In this document: positions 44,291 to 54,364 of the stretch, in pieces
Layout: each line of letters starts with the position of its first letter
Position numbering within the stretch: position 1 is the first letter of the stretch
Assembly: GCF_026847645.1 (NCBI RefSeq)
Contig: NZ_JAPSMC010000001.1
Location: forward strand, 62,001-126,000
Source: Anoxybacillus sp. J5B_2022
GTDB lineage: Bacteria; Bacillota; Bacilli; Bacillales; Anoxybacillaceae
DNA: 64,000 nucleotides
Reading direction: 5' to 3'
Position numbers and translations under genes: made by a program
The notes under the pieces: model-generated
Seen by the model: the letters and a program-made list of their open reading frames with translations, nothing else
Databases searched by the model: none
What the model was told of the DNA's origin: nothing

Positions 44291-45961
44291 CTACATTTTT
44301 TCCGGTGCAGAAACACCGATTAATGCAAGGGCGTTTTGCAGCGTGATTTGCACCGCTTTCACTAACGCTAGGCGTGCTTGGCTTTTTGCCACGTTTTCTT
44401 GGTCGATGACTTTCTCCGCATTGTAGAAGCTATGCAACGCCGACGCCAGCTCAAAAATATAGTTTGTCACGCGATGAGGGGTGCGCTTAAGCGCAGCTTC
44501 CGCTACCGCTGCTGGAAATTCGCCAAGTTTTTTCAACAGCTCGATTTCTTTTTCCGACTGGATATACTCTAGCTGCAATTCGCCTTCATAAGATAGATTT
44601 TGCTCCTCTCCTTGGCGAAGAATGCTGCACACGCGCGCATGTGCATATTGCGCATAATACACTGGGTTTTCGTTCGATTGCGAAACCGCTAAATCCATAT
44701 CAAAATCTAAATGCGTATCGCTTGAACGCATCGCAAAGAAATAGCGAGTGGCGTCTAATCCGACTTCCTCCATCAAATCGCGCATCGTCACGGCTTTGCC
44801 GGTCCGTTTGCTCATTTTCACTTTTTCGCCGTTTTGATACAAGCTAACGAGCTGAATAATTTCTACTTCTAAGATATCTGGGTCATAGCCAAGCGCGGCA
44901 ATCGCTGCTTTCATGCGCGGAATGTAGCCGTGATGGTCCGCACCCCAAATGTTAATCAGCTTTGTAAATCCGCGCTCCAGCTTGTCTTGATGGTACGCAA
45001 TATCCGGCAATAAATACGTATACGTGCCGTCTTGTTTAATCAATACGCGATCTTTATCGTCGCCAAACGTCGTCGAGCGGAACCATGTCGCCCCGTCTTG
45101 TTCGTAAATGTGTCCTTTTTCGCGCAATGCTTGTAACGCTTTTTCGATTTTTCCGTTATGGTACAGCGACGTTTCGGAATACCATACGTCAAAGTTTACG
45201 CGGAAATCGGCTAAATCTTTTTTAATTTTTTCCATTTCATAGGCGAGTCCGTATTCACGGAACTGCTGCAACCGCTCCGTTTCCTCCATTCCAACGAACT
45301 TATCGCCATGTTCTGCCGCTAGCTTTTTCCCTAACTCGATAATATCTTCGCCGTAATAGCCGTCTTCCGGCATCTCTTTCTCGATACCGAGCGCTTGGAA
45401 ATAGCGAGCTTCAACCGACTTCGCCAAGTTGGCAATTTGGTTGCCGGCATCGTTAATATAATATTCGCGCGTCACGTCAAATCCGGCTTTTTCTAGAATA
45501 TTGCACAACGAGTCACCGACCGCTGCGCCGCGAGCATGGCCTAAATGCAAGCTCCCCGTTGGATTGGCGGACACGAACTCAACTTGCACTTTTTGTCCGT
45601 TGCCGACGTTCGTTTCGCCGTATGACGCCCCTGCCTGCAAAATCGTCGGAATGAGGTTCGTTAAATAGCGATTGTCCATGTAAAAATTAATAAAGCCCGG
45701 TCCGGCAATGTCGATTTTTTCCACCGAAACAGCTTCGCGGTTGAAATGGCGGACGATTTCTTCCGCGATCATGCGCGGCGCTTTTTTCGCCACCCGCGCC
45801 AATTGCATCGCCATATTCGTCGAATAGTCACCGTGCGCTTTTTCGCGCGGCACTTCTAAAATGACGTTCGGTATGTCTGCTTCTGCCGCAAGTCCTGCTT
45901 TGATGACGGCTTGCTTAATTTCTTCCTTCATCTTTTCTTTCATTTGTTCGACAATATTCAT
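44291..45961 (-). CDS. argS: Arginyl-tRNA synthetase
   Basis: Charges tRNA-Arg. 556 residues: N-terminal Add-1 domain, class I catalytic core with [12 protein letters not shown] (HIGH-type) and KMSKRTGKA (KMSKS-type), and a C-terminal DALR anticodon domain. The ATG overlaps the ywiB stop by 4 nt (ATGA). Confidence 0.98.
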   Translation of the reverse strand: MNIVEQMKEKMKEEIKQAVIKAGLAAEADIPNVILEVPREKAHGDYSTNMAMQLARVAKKAPRMIAEEIVRHFNREAVSVEKIDIAGPGFINFYMDNRYLTNLIPTILQAGASYGETNVGNGQKVQVEFVSANPTGSLHLGHARGAAVGDSLCNILEKAGFDVTREYYINDAGNQIANLAKSVEARYFQALGIEKEMPEDGYYGEDIIELGKKLAAEHGDKFVGMEETERLQQFREYGLAYEMEKIKKDLADFRVNFDVWYSETSLYHNGKIEKALQALREKGHIYEQDGATWFRSTTFGDDKDRVLIKQDGTYTYLLPDIAYHQDKLERGFTKLINIWGADHHGYIPRMKAAIAALGYDPDILEVEIIQLVSLYQNGEKVKMSKRTGKAVTMRDLMEEVGLDATRYFFAMRSSDTHLDFDMDLAVSQSNENPVYYAQYAHARVCSILRQGEEQNLSYEGELQLEYIQSEKEIELLKKLGEFPAAVAEAALKRTPHRVTNYIFELASALHSFYNAEKVIDQENVAKSQARLALVKAVQITLQNALALIGVSAPEKM

Positions 45962-46398
45962 CTTTTTCGTTCCTCCCTAAATAAAATCGTTACTTTATAC
46001 CGGCCAGCATCGCGTTCTGCTAGCTGCAATATGTAAGAAAAAAATAGTTGGCCTTTTTTCGCTTTTTCATTGTATTCGTACCGCACTTCATCTGTTTTTG
46101 TTTTCAACGACCACCGCGCCATGTCGTTTTCATACGTCCCGACTGTTTCTTTATGCTTTCGGAACGTATGGCGCATTTGCACCGCGCCAGAACGAAGGAC
46201 AACGACTTCGTCTTCGTGGATTTTTAGCACATTTTTTACCGTTCGACCTTCATATTGCTCGTCAAATGTTAAATAGACCGTATCCCCTTTTATGTAGTAT
46301 AAACCATTTGTTTCAATGACAACAGTTTCTTTTCGCAAACCGTCGCGAATTTCCGTCACTTGCTTCAGCAAAATCGGCGTTCCGTTCGTTCTCTCCAT
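45958..46398 (-). CDS. ywiB: DUF1934 family protein (YwiB)
   Basis: 146-residue protein of the DUF1934 beta-barrel family, always next to argS in Bacillus. Visible family pattern: [46 protein letters not shown], and the C-terminal [12 protein letters not shown]. The ATG at 46398 follows AAGGTGTGAAACG. No catalytic residues recognised; function unknown. Confidence 0.88.
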   Translation of the reverse strand: MERTNGTPILLKQVTEIRDGLRKETVVIETNGLYYIKGDTVYLTFDEQYEGRTVKNVLKIHEDEVVVLRSGAVQMRHTFRKHKETVGTYENDMARWSLKTKTDEVRYEYNEKAKKGQLFFSYILQLAERDAGRYKVTILFREERKR

Positions 46399-46457
46399 CG
46401 TTTCACACCTTGCTATATGAACTCTCATTAAGTATAAGAAAAGCCTGCAACACATGC

Positions 46458-46489
46458 AATAGGCGGCCTCTAGAAAGAGACCGCCTATT
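46458..46489 (-). terminator. Second hairpin between speB and ywiB
   Basis: 14-bp stem AATAGGCGGTCTCT / AGAGGCCGCCTATT with one mismatch; no T run follows on the minus strand. Confidence 0.5.
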
Positions 46490-46541
46490 TACTTATGCTT
46501 TTAAGTTTTTGAGCACGTTCCTTGTCCTATGTCAAAGAAAT

Positions 46542-46564
46542 ATCCCCGCCTATAAGACGGGGAT
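46542..46564 (-). terminator. Terminator after speB
   Basis: ATCCCCG / CGGGGAT stem, 9-nt loop, followed by ATTTCTTTG on the minus strand, 6 nt past the stop. Confidence 0.7.
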
Positions 46565-46569
46565 CGCGG

Positions 46570-47451
46570 TTATTTCCGTTTTTGTACCCAACCGAGAATC
46601 ATTTCACGAACGAGTTTGCTTGCGGTGTTCGCCGTTTGCTCAGAATGGTCGTATACCGGAGCGACTTCGACTAAGTCCGCGCCGACGACGTGGACCCCTG
46701 AGCGGGCGATTTCGTGAATTGCTGCGAGCAATTCTTTTGACGTAATGCCGCCAGCGTCTACCGTCCCAGTTCCCGGCGCATGCGCTGGATCTAACACGTC
46801 AATATCAATCGTGACGTAGACCGGACGGCCGGCTAACGTCGGCAACACTTCTTTTAACGGTTCTAATACTTCAAATTTTGCAATATACATGCCGTTTTCT
46901 TTCGCCCACTGAAACTCTTCTTTCATACCGGAACGAATGCCAAACGAGTATACGTTTTGCGGCCCGATCAACTCGGCAATTTTCCGAATCGGCGTCGAGT
47001 GCGACAACGGCTCGCCTTCGTAATGCTCGCGCAAATCGGTGTGCGCATCCATATGAATGATCGCTAAATCCGGATATTTTTTATATACCGCCTTCATCAC
47101 CGGCCACGACACTAAATGCTCGCCGCCAAGACCAAGCGGAAATTTACCTGCCGCTAAAATGCGGTCCACGAACTCCTCAATCATGTCTAAACTGCGTTGC
47201 GCGTTGCCGAACGGAAGCGGGATATCGCCGGCATCAAAATATTTCACTTCCTCAAGTTCGCGGTCTAAATACGGGCTGTACTCTTCGAGACCGATCGATA
47301 CTTCGCGAATGCGCGCCGGACCGAAGCGAGAACCTGGGCGATAGCTCACCGTCCAATCCATCGGCATGCCGTAAATGACCGCTTCGCTTTCTTCAAAGTT
47401 TGGATGGCTTTTAATAAAGACGTTGCCAGAATACGCTTCATCGAATCGCAT
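46570..47451 (-). CDS. speB: Agmatinase
   Basis: Mn2+ ureohydrolase converting agmatine to putrescine and urea. 293 residues. Metal-binding motifs GGEHLVSWP, MDAHTDLREHYEGEPLSHSTP and DIDVLDPAHAPGTGT. Follows speE by 12 nt; together they make spermidine from agmatine. Confidence 0.97.
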   Translation of the reverse strand: MRFDEAYSGNVFIKSHPNFEESEAVIYGMPMDWTVSYRPGSRFGPARIREVSIGLEEYSPYLDRELEEVKYFDAGDIPLPFGNAQRSLDMIEEFVDRILAAGKFPLGLGGEHLVSWPVMKAVYKKYPDLAIIHMDAHTDLREHYEGEPLSHSTPIRKIAELIGPQNVYSFGIRSGMKEEFQWAKENGMYIAKFEVLEPLKEVLPTLAGRPVYVTIDIDVLDPAHAPGTGTVDAGGITSKELLAAIHEIARSGVHVVGADLVEVAPVYDHSEQTANTASKLVREMILGWVQKRK

Positions 47452-47463
47452 GCAAAATCCCCC

Positions 47464-48291
47464 TTATTTCACTAAATCAGCGACAAATTTCGGCAACACA
47501 AAGCACGCTTTATGCAGCTCTTTCGTGTAATATTTCGTGTCGATATCATGGAAGCGCTCATCGCTTACCGCAAGCGGATCGTATTTTTTCGACCCCATCG
47601 TAAACGTCCACATGCCGCTCGGGTATGTCGGGATGTTCGCGATATAAAGGCGCGTAATCGGGAAAATTTCACGTACATCGCGCTGCACCTTACGAATTAA
47701 ATCCGCTTTAAACCAAGGGTTGTCTGTTTGTGCCACGAAAATGCCGTCCCCTTTTAGCGCTTTCGCAATGCCCGCATAAAAGCCTTTCGTAAACAAATTC
47801 ACAGCTGGGCCGACTGGCTCTGTCGAATCGACCATGATGACATCGTATTCGTTTTCGCTTTGGGCAATGTGCATAAATCCGTCATCGACTTTTACTTCGA
47901 CGCGCGGGTCGTCTAGCTTCCCAGCGATTTCTGGAAGGTATTTTTTCGAATACTCGATCACTTTTCCGTCAATTTCGACTAGCGTCGCTTTTTTTACACT
48001 CGGATGTTTCAACACTTCGCGAATCACGCCGCCGTCCCCGCCGCCAACGACAAGCACGTTTTCCGGATTCGGATGTGTAAAGAGCGGCACATGGGCAACC
48101 ATTTCGTGATAGACGAACTCGTCTTTTTGCGTCGTCATGACCATGCCATCTAAAATAAGCATATTTCCAAATTCTTCTGTTTCCACCATGTCAAGTTTTT
48201 GGAATTCTGTCTGTTCTGTATGTAAAGTGCGTTTAATTCGTGCTGTAATTCCAAAATGTTCTGTTTGCTTCTCGGTAAACCATAATTCCAT
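47464..48291 (-). CDS. speE: Spermidine synthase
   Basis: Transfers aminopropyl from decarboxylated SAM to putrescine. 275 residues from ATG at 48291 (AAAGGGTG 8 nt upstream). Motifs [33 protein letters not shown], and catalytic Asp in [10 protein letters not shown]. Head of the speE-speB pair. Confidence 0.97.
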   Translation of the reverse strand: MELWFTEKQTEHFGITARIKRTLHTEQTEFQKLDMVETEEFGNMLILDGMVMTTQKDEFVYHEMVAHVPLFTHPNPENVLVVGGGDGGVIREVLKHPSVKKATLVEIDGKVIEYSKKYLPEIAGKLDDPRVEVKVDDGFMHIAQSENEYDVIMVDSTEPVGPAVNLFTKGFYAGIAKALKGDGIFVAQTDNPWFKADLIRKVQRDVREIFPITRLYIANIPTYPSGMWTFTMGSKKYDPLAVSDERFHDIDTKYYTKELHKACFVLPKFVADLVK

Positions 48292-48412
48292 CGTTCGAAC
48301 ACCCTTTCTTTTATTCATTCACATGCCTTTATTTTAGCCTTACAAAGAAAAACTAAACATGAAAAAGTATAGAGCAATCTAGCAAAATTTCAAGTAAAAG
48401 TTGCTAGAAAAA

Positions 48413-48443
48413 TGTTTAAAATGGGAAAAATCTTTTCATACTA
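48413..48443 (+). promoter_or_regulatory. Candidate forespore promoter of pbpG
   Basis: TGTTTA (48413-48418), 18-nt spacer, CATACTA (48437-48443). The -10 equals the sigma-G consensus and fits sigma-F partly. B. subtilis pbpG is forespore-expressed. Confidence 0.5.
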
Positions 48444-48473
48444 ATATAAACAACGATTGATGAGGTGAGGACG

Positions 48474-50528
48474 TTGGAGCTCATTCCAGGTAGCCGGTTT
48501 CGCGGAACAGTCAAATATATTCGGGCGTTCATTTTTATTAGCCTCATCCTCGCCGTTTTATTTGCCGTCTGTATTACCGCCATCATCGCGCTAGCAAAAT
48601 GGGAAGGCGCGCCGCCATTAGCAGTGCCGCAAACAACCGTGTTTTATGCCGATGACGGCACGAAAATCGGCGAAAGCGATAACGGACAAACGCGCTATTG
48701 GGTGAGCCTACACGACATGTCCCCTGTCGTCATCGACGCGACGGTCGCAGTAGAAGATCGAAAGTTTTTTTCGCATCACGGCTTTGATATGAAACGTATC
48801 GTCGCAGCGATCATTGCCGATGTCAAAGCGATGCGAAAAGTGCAAGGGGCGAGCACGATCACCCAACAATATGCGCGCAATCTCTTTTTAACGTTAGATA
48901 AAACGTGGCTAAGGAAGCTACAAGAAGCATTATATACGATCCGCCTCGAAGTGAACTACAGCAAGCAAGACATTTTAGAAGGCTATTTAAATACCATTTA
49001 TTACGGTCACGGAGCATATGGAGTGGAAGCCGCTGCCCGTTATTATTTTGGAAAACCAGCGAAACAGCTGACGTTAAGCGAAGCGAGCATGTTAGCTGGC
49101 ATTCCGAAAGGTCCCTCGTATTACTCGCCATTCGTCAATGAAACGCGAGCGAAACAGCGACAAAAAATGGTGTTACAAGCGATGGTCGAAAGCGGCTATA
49201 TTAGCCAAAAAGAAGCGGAAAGGGCATACCAAACACCGCTTGTGTACTCGCGCCATCACGAAATCGTTCAAAAACCAATCGCTCCTTATTTTCAAGAGGC
49301 CGTGAAATACGTATTGCGGACAAAAGTCGGGCTGGATGAACGAACGATTGAAATGGGCGGATTGCGCGTCTATACATCACTAGACCCGAAGATGCAAACG
49401 ATCGCTGAGCAACAAATCCAGCAAATCATTGACCCATCATCGGCGATTCAAGCGGCGTTAGTTGCGATGAATCCGCGTACAGGAGAAGTAAAGGCGCTCG
49501 TCGGTGGACGAGACTATCACAAAAGTCAATATAACCGAGCCGTGCAAGCCGAGCGGCAGCCAGGGTCAACGTTCAAGCCGTTTCTTTATTATGCAGCAAT
49601 TAAACAAGGGTTTACACCGTCAACCGAAATGCGCAGCGAACTGACGACGTTTACGCTTGATGACGGCTCGACCTATACACCGCGTAACTATAACAACTAC
49701 TACGCCAATGATACAATTACGTTGGCGCAAGCGATCGCTTTATCCGACAACGTGTTTGCCGTCAAAACGCATTTATTTATCGGTGAAGAGCAGCTTGTAC
49801 AAACGGCAAAAAAACTCGGAATTACAAGCAAGCTAAAAAAAGTACCGTCGCTCGCGCTCGGAACGTCGCCTGTCAAAGTGATCGAAATGGTCAACGCCTA
49901 CAGCATTCTCGCCAACGGCGGCAAAAAAGTCGAACCCGTCTTTATTAAAAAAATTGTCAACTATCGCGGCGAAACGATTTATGAAGCGAAACAAAGCGAG
50001 GAGCAAGTGCTCGATCCAGACGCTGCTTTTGTGACAACCGAGTTGATGACAGGCATGTTCGACCCGAAACTGAACGACTACACAACCGTCACTGGGCAAA
50101 CGATCGCAAATGACATCACTCGCCCTTATGCCGGCAAATCAGGAACGACAGAAACGGATAGTTGGATGATCGGCTATGCTCCACAGCTTGTTGCCGGCGT
50201 CTGGACTGGTTACGATCGCGGCGAAAAAATCACGAAAATGGCGGAAAAACAATATGCGAAAAAAATTTGGGTGCAGTTCATGGAGAAAAGCTTGCAAAAC
50301 GAACCGGTAAAAATGTTTAAACCAACAAAAGGCGTCGTCGGCGTGTACATTAATCCCGACAACGGAAAACTTGCCACTGAAGCATGTCCCGTCAAACGGT
50401 TCACTTACTACATCGCTGGCACCGAACCGACCGAATATTGCACCGATCACATACAGAAAAAGAAGAAAAAGAAACCGCCTAAAGACAAGCCGAACAACTG
50501 GTTCGAAAAACTTTTTGAATGGTTTTGA
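48474..50528 (+). CDS. pbpG: Class A penicillin-binding protein (PbpG)
   Basis: Bifunctional peptidoglycan synthase, about 684 residues. Short cytoplasmic start, membrane helix (FIFISLILAVLFAVCITAIIAL), glycosyltransferase domain with catalytic Glu in VEDRKFFSHHG and STITQQYARNLFL, then transpeptidase with SxxK in GSTFKPFLY, SxN in SDNVF and KSGTTE. The C-terminus is Lys-rich. TTG at 48474 is 6 nt after GAGGTG; an in-frame GTG at 48465 lies inside that site. B. subtilis pbpG acts in spore cortex/germ wall synthesis. Confidence 0.94.
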   Translation: MELIPGSRFRGTVKYIRAFIFISLILAVLFAVCITAIIALAKWEGAPPLAVPQTTVFYADDGTKIGESDNGQTRYWVSLHDMSPVVIDATVAVEDRKFFSHHGFDMKRIVAAIIADVKAMRKVQGASTITQQYARNLFLTLDKTWLRKLQEALYTIRLEVNYSKQDILEGYLNTIYYGHGAYGVEAAARYYFGKPAKQLTLSEASMLAGIPKGPSYYSPFVNETRAKQRQKMVLQAMVESGYISQKEAERAYQTPLVYSRHHEIVQKPIAPYFQEAVKYVLRTKVGLDERTIEMGGLRVYTSLDPKMQTIAEQQIQQIIDPSSAIQAALVAMNPRTGEVKALVGGRDYHKSQYNRAVQAERQPGSTFKPFLYYAAIKQGFTPSTEMRSELTTFTLDDGSTYTPRNYNNYYANDTITLAQAIALSDNVFAVKTHLFIGEEQLVQTAKKLGITSKLKKVPSLALGTSPVKVIEMVNAYSILANGGKKVEPVFIKKIVNYRGETIYEAKQSEEQVLDPDAAFVTTELMTGMFDPKLNDYTTVTGQTIANDITRPYAGKSGTTETDSWMIGYAPQLVAGVWTGYDRGEKITKMAEKQYAKKIWVQFMEKSLQNEPVKMFKPTKGVVGVYINPDNGKLATEACPVKRFTYYIAGTEPTEYCTDHIQKKKKKKPPKDKPNNWFEKLFEWF

Positions 50529-50540
50529 ATATGGGAATAA

Positions 50541-50577
50541 GGAAAACCCTCAAGCGATGAACGCTTGAGGGTTTTCC
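50541..50577 (+). terminator. Terminator after pbpG
   Basis: AAAACCCTCAAGCG / CGCTTGAGGGTTTT, 5-nt loop, 13 nt past the stop codon. Confidence 0.9.
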
Positions 50578-50691
50578 CGTCCTAGTTTTATTGTGTTATG
50601 CATGTAGGTTTAGTTTACTCCGTTTCCAAAAAAAGCTCAAGTCCCCACTCGTATACGTTCACAAAACCGTCACACTTATGGATAAATATCC

Positions 50692-51198
50692 CTATTCTCC
50701 CAAACCTGCCTTTAGTTCTGCGCTCGAGCGGTTCCACATCCCGATATCATGTTTCTGTAAAAACGACGCCAACACCCGTTTCGATTTTTCGTCCATATGA
50801 TCGACGATAATGCGCCGTTTCAACGATTTATCGAGTTTGTTTACATGATCTGGGAGTAATTTATATCCGCGGCGCGCTTCGCGGTCGACCGTCATTTCGC
50901 ACGCCGTCACGCCGGCATAATAAGGTCCTTCTTCGTTGCGGTCGATCGTCACCCAGACGAGCCAATATGGTTTCCCATTTGGTACTTCGTCGCGGTTTGG
51001 CGTAAATTTAATGCCTTTTTCAACGGCGCTCCGCGCATGCATTGCGCCAACATCAACGAACGCTTCGCCGGCATCCACATCGATAATGACTGGTGATACG
51101 TTGTCTAAGCTAAGAACGCCGGTGCCGAATCCACCGTGTCCAGCCGTCGGATCGCTTTTAATAATATTAAACCCAATCGGTTTCTTTTTTTGCTCCAT
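50692..51198 (-). CDS. ywhD: YwhD family protein
   Basis: 168-residue cytosolic protein of a family restricted to Bacillaceae relatives, function unknown. Conserved blocks: KPIGFNIIKSDPTAGHGGFG near the N-terminus, IDVDAGEAFVDVGAMHARSAVEKGIKF, and WVTIDRNEEGPYYAGVTACEM. Its C-terminal third is basic. Ends 13 nt before the next gene start, likely cotranscribed with ywhC. Confidence 0.85.
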   Translation of the reverse strand: MEQKKKPIGFNIIKSDPTAGHGGFGTGVLSLDNVSPVIIDVDAGEAFVDVGAMHARSAVEKGIKFTPNRDEVPNGKPYWLVWVTIDRNEEGPYYAGVTACEMTVDREARRGYKLLPDHVNKLDKSLKRRIIVDHMDEKSKRVLASFLQKHDIGMWNRSSAELKAGLGE

Positions 51199-51210
51199 CG
51201 AACCACCCCT

Positions 51211-51879
51211 CTAAAAAAAGATTGTTGAAAAGAACGATTGCATCCGGTCAAGCACAAACGGCACCGCCACGTTAAAAATCGGATGAATCGTATACCGATC
51301 AAGCGGCGTCAATACGAGAATGAGAAAAATAAGCGCACCGTAATTTTCCCACTGCGTCATTTTCGCCCGCAAATGACGCGGCGCCAAATCTTCGATAATT
51401 CGATAGCCATCGAGCGGCGGAAACGGCAACAAGTTAAACACAAACAATAGCGCATTTAATCCAATAAAAATTTGAAAGAACAAATCAAACCCCGCCGCGA
51501 ACCAGTCCGGAATGATGTCCATGACGCCAAAGCGAACCATGCTGTACCAAGCGAGAAAGCCGATGGCAGTCAAGAGAAGATTGCTGAGCGGCCCAGCCGC
51601 TGATACAAGAATCCCCGCTAAACGCGGATTTTTGAAATGATACGGATTGACAGGCACCGGTTTTGCCCAACCAAAGCCAGCCAAAAAAATAAGTAACGTT
51701 CCTAACACGTCTAAATGAGCAAACGGCGATAATGTCAAACGCCCTTGATTTTTCGCCGTCGGGTCACCGAACTTATAGGCGACATACGCATGGGCAAATT
51801 CATGGACAGAAAAAGCAATCGCCAGCGCCATAAACACATATGGAATTTCACTCAGTGAATACGGTAACAATTGATCCAC
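51211..51879 (-). CDS. ywhC: Site-2-protease-family membrane metalloprotease (YwhC)
   Basis: 222 residues, GTG start after AAGGGG. Zinc site HEFAHAY in the first helix (HExxH) with a second site NLLPFPPLDGYRI towards the C-terminus, the M50 arrangement. About six membrane helices. Lacks a PDZ domain, so it is the short form; substrate unknown. Confidence 0.9.
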   Translation of the reverse strand: MDQLLPYSLSEIPYVFMALAIAFSVHEFAHAYVAYKFGDPTAKNQGRLTLSPFAHLDVLGTLLIFLAGFGWAKPVPVNPYHFKNPRLAGILVSAAGPLSNLLLTAIGFLAWYSMVRFGVMDIIPDWFAAGFDLFFQIFIGLNALLFVFNLLPFPPLDGYRIIEDLAPRHLRAKMTQWENYGALIFLILVLTPLDRYTIHPIFNVAVPFVLDRMQSFFSTIFF

Positions 51880-52001
51880 GCTACAAACCCCTTTTTTTCA
51901 TCTTTATTACTCAGTATACCACGATTCGCCTGAAAAAGTAGAACTCTCCTATTCGTTTCGTGGTACAATAACAGTGAAACGTCAAACAAGGAGGAATGGA
52001 C

Positions 52002-52187
52002 ATGCCTTACGTAACGGTCAAGATGCTCGAAGGACGGACAGAGGAACAGAAAAAAGCGCTCGTCGAAAAAGTGACAGAAGCAGTGGCAGAAACAACCGGC
52101 GCGCCGAAAGAAAAAATTGTCGTGTTTATTGAAGAAATGTCGAAAAACCATTATGCCGTCGGCGGAAAACGGCTAAGCGACGAATAA
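52002..52187 (+). CDS. ywhB: 4-oxalocrotonate tautomerase-like protein (YwhB)
   Basis: 61-residue tautomerase. ATG at 52002 encodes MPYVTVKML, so removal of Met leaves the catalytic N-terminal Pro; an ATG two codons earlier would bury that Pro and is rejected, and AAGGAGG is 7 nt from the chosen ATG. Family motif MLEGRTEEQKKALVEKVTEAVAETTG. Forms hexamers in relatives; physiological substrate unknown. Confidence 0.93.
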   Translation: MPYVTVKMLEGRTEEQKKALVEKVTEAVAETTGAPKEKIVVFIEEMSKNHYAVGGKRLSDE

Positions 52188-52500
52188 AATAAGAAAAGCG
52201 GAGAACGGTCCTTGGCGTAGCCAAGGAAACATCCGACGGAAGCGCAAGCTTTCGACGAGACGTGCGTTGCACGTCGACGGAGAAAGCGGGCCGCGGAGGA
52301 GGATGTTAGTTCGCAGCTAGACACGAAAAGCGGAGGCGACTGTTCAGCCCCGAAAGGCGTTGGAGGGCCTGCGAGGAGGCTGTCGCCGCCGCAGCAGGAT
52401 CGAAACGTCCCGAGGGGCTAGAAGCCGCAGCTAGACACGAAAAGCGGAGGCGACTGTCTAGCTCTCGAAGCTAAACGTTCCTCCTCTCCACGTGTTTAGT
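52188..52500. repeat. Structured intergenic repeat region
   Basis: About 310 nt without a gene. Contains a 32-bp perfect direct repeat (52312-52343 and 52426-52457, 114 bp apart) whose core is GAAAAGCGGAGGCGACTGT. Hairpins are seen at 52210-52226 (CCTTGG / CCAAGG) and 52259-52275 (GACGTGC GTT GCACGTC). A 22-nt inverted copy lies at 58816-58837. Looks like a Geobacillus-type intergenic repeat, not coding. Confidence 0.75.
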
Positions 52501-52502
52501 GA

Positions 52503-52532
52503 TCGAGAGTGTCCTTTTTCGGACACTCTCGA
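52503..52532 (-). terminator. Hairpin after ywgA
   Basis: Perfect 12-bp stem TCGAGAGTGTCC / GGACACTCTCGA, loop TTTTTC. It lies just past the ywgA stop; no T tract on the minus strand. Confidence 0.65.
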
Positions 52533-52536
52533 CCAT

Positions 52537-53049
52537 TTAAGCCCGGCTGTACACATAGCCGCGCAATTTCTTGATATACGCATACGCCGCTTCAATTTCT
52601 TCTTCCGTATAGCGCTGCTTGCTTTTTAACAAAACTATTTTTTCTACTACTTCCTCTTTCGGCAAATGTTCAAAGTAAAGCACCGTCGATACGAGCTCTA
52701 AAAACCGCGAATGTTGATTGTTCATATCTTGCAAACAATCTTGTAAATGCGGCATTTCTAGATCGTAATGGCGTAAAAATTGTTCCCCTGCTTCCGTCAA
52801 CGTATAACGATATTGGACATAGCCGCCCTTTTTCTCTTTCGCTTCATGTAAAAAGCCTAAATTGCAAAGCTCTTCAATGCGCCACGTCAATTCTTCGGAA
52901 TACGGGCCGTAAAAATGGAAATCAAACTTCTCGTAAAACGGAAATTGCAACTTTTTCGCAATATAAATCATTTTTTGCAGCTTTTTTCGCCCGACGATTT
53001 CCCCTGCCGCTGCCAACACCTTCATCACTTTTGCGTGTTCTGTTAACAC
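52537..53049 (-). CDS. ywgA: YwgA family protein
   Basis: 170-residue protein of unknown function resembling the YwgA/PadR-like winged-helix pattern: N-terminal KVLAAAGEIVGRKKLQKMIYIAKKLQFPFYEKFDFHFYGPYSEELTWRIEEL, then a winged segment with KKGGYVQYRYTLTEAGEQFL. Possibly a nucleic-acid-associated protein. GTG start after GGAGATG. 13 nt downstream of ywfO. Confidence 0.8.
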   Translation of the reverse strand: MLTEHAKVMKVLAAAGEIVGRKKLQKMIYIAKKLQFPFYEKFDFHFYGPYSEELTWRIEELCNLGFLHEAKEKKGGYVQYRYTLTEAGEQFLRHYDLEMPHLQDCLQDMNNQHSRFLELVSTVLYFEHLPKEEVVEKIVLLKSKQRYTEEEIEAAYAYIKKLRGYVYSRA

Positions 53050-53062
53050 CGTCGTTCATCTC

Positions 53063-54364
53063 CTAACCCTCTAATATTTCCATAATCTTTTTCTTTGTCG
53101 CACGCTTTGTCGATACATCAGACAGAAAATCGCCTGGAAAATACAGTTTATGGTCCGTTCTCCGCTTTCCAGAAATCGCGTCCACAAGCACGGACTCTCG
53201 TGAAAGTTCGCGCAGTTCCCCATTTGGCATTAATAAATAAATCGGCAGCCGCTCGCCTTCCTCCCCCGGCCGGTAAAAGTCATACGGCAAATCAGAAGAA
53301 GAGTCAACGACTAAATAATATTCCGGATCGATCCCAGCTTTTTTAAATAGAAGGCGCAGTTCCATCAGCTTTTCCATTTGCTCGTTCGTCGGGCTAAATT
53401 CCACATACTTAAATAATCGGCGGTGAACAAAACGGCTGCATAAATCGCGCAAAATCTCATCTTTTTCTTCTTGCCATTGCTGGAAATAATAGAGGATGAC
53501 TGCTTCATCTAGTTTTAAGTAGTCAGGCAAAGTAACATTGCCTGCAAAGAGAGAATAAAAGTGAATCGGCTCGGTTTGAAACATGTAGCCGCTTTCGTAC
53601 AATTTTTTCGCCCGATGTAAAATTTTCGTTAAAATCACTTCCGCGCTGCGCGTTACCGGGTGGAAATACACTTGCCAATACATTTGATAGCGGCTCATAA
53701 TATAATCTTCGACCGCATGCATGCCGCTTCGCTTAATAACGACTTGGTCTTCACGCGGGCGCATGACGCGCAAAATGCGCTCCATATCAAAATTCCCGTA
53801 GCTGACGCCCGTGTAATACGCATCGCGCAATAAATAATCCATTCGATCGGCATCAATTTGGCTCGAAATAAGGCTGACCACAAGCTTATTCGGGTACGTT
53901 TTCGCAATCACTTCCGCCACTTTTTTCGGGAAGTCATCCCCTATTTGCCGAAGCACCGCATTCACTTCCGTAGCGCCTAAAATAATCGCTTGGGTAAAAT
54001 CTTCGTGATCGAGACGGAACACTTTTTCAAACGAATGGGAAAACGGTCCGTGCCCTAAATCATGAAGCAATGCCGCGCATAAACATAACAACCGCTCGTT
54101 ATGATCCCAATGCTCTCTCCCGACAAACACATCGTCGATAATGCGGCGAATAATTTCATACACGCCGAGCGAGTGGTTAAAGCGGCTATGCTCCGCGCCG
54201 TGAAACGTTAAATACGTTGTGCCAAGCTGCTTAATGCGGCGCAAGCGTTGGAATTCTTTCGTTCCGATTAAATCCCAAATCAACTTGTCACGAACGTGTA
54301 TGTATCGGTGAACAGGATCTTTAAATACTTTCTCTTCACTTAATTGCCCTCCGGGATACGCCAT
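53063..54364 (-). CDS. ywfO: HD-domain phosphohydrolase (YwfO)
   Basis: 433 residues, dGTPase-like. HD residues: GAEHSRFNHSLG and LLHDLGHGPFSHSFE (metal-binding His, His-Asp) with a distal Asp in SSQIDADRMDYLLRDAYYTG. Family members hydrolyse nucleotides such as dNTPs or alarmones; the substrate here is unknown. Upstream of ywgA in the same transcript. Confidence 0.88.
   Translation of the reverse strand: MAYPGGQLSEEKVFKDPVHRYIHVRDKLIWDLIGTKEFQRLRRIKQLGTTYLTFHGAEHSRFNHSLGVYEIIRRIIDDVFVGREHWDHNERLLCLCAALLHDLGHGPFSHSFEKVFRLDHEDFTQAIILGATEVNAVLRQIGDDFPKKVAEVIAKTYPNKLVVSLISSQIDADRMDYLLRDAYYTGVSYGNFDMERILRVMRPREDQVVIKRSGMHAVEDYIMSRYQMYWQVYFHPVTRSAEVILTKILHRAKKLYESGYMFQTEPIHFYSLFAGNVTLPDYLKLDEAVILYYFQQWQEEKDEILRDLCSRFVHRRLFKYVEFSPTNEQMEKLMELRLLFKKAGIDPEYYLVVDSSSDLPYDFYRPGEEGERLPIYLLMPNGELRELSRESVLVDAISGKRRTDHKLYFPGDFLSDVSTKRATKKKIMEILEG

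Noticed and set aside
52312-52457. Possible CRISPR from the 32-bp direct repeat
   Set aside because: Only two copies, 114 bp apart with an 82-bp intervening structured sequence, no cas genes; fits an intergenic repeat better.
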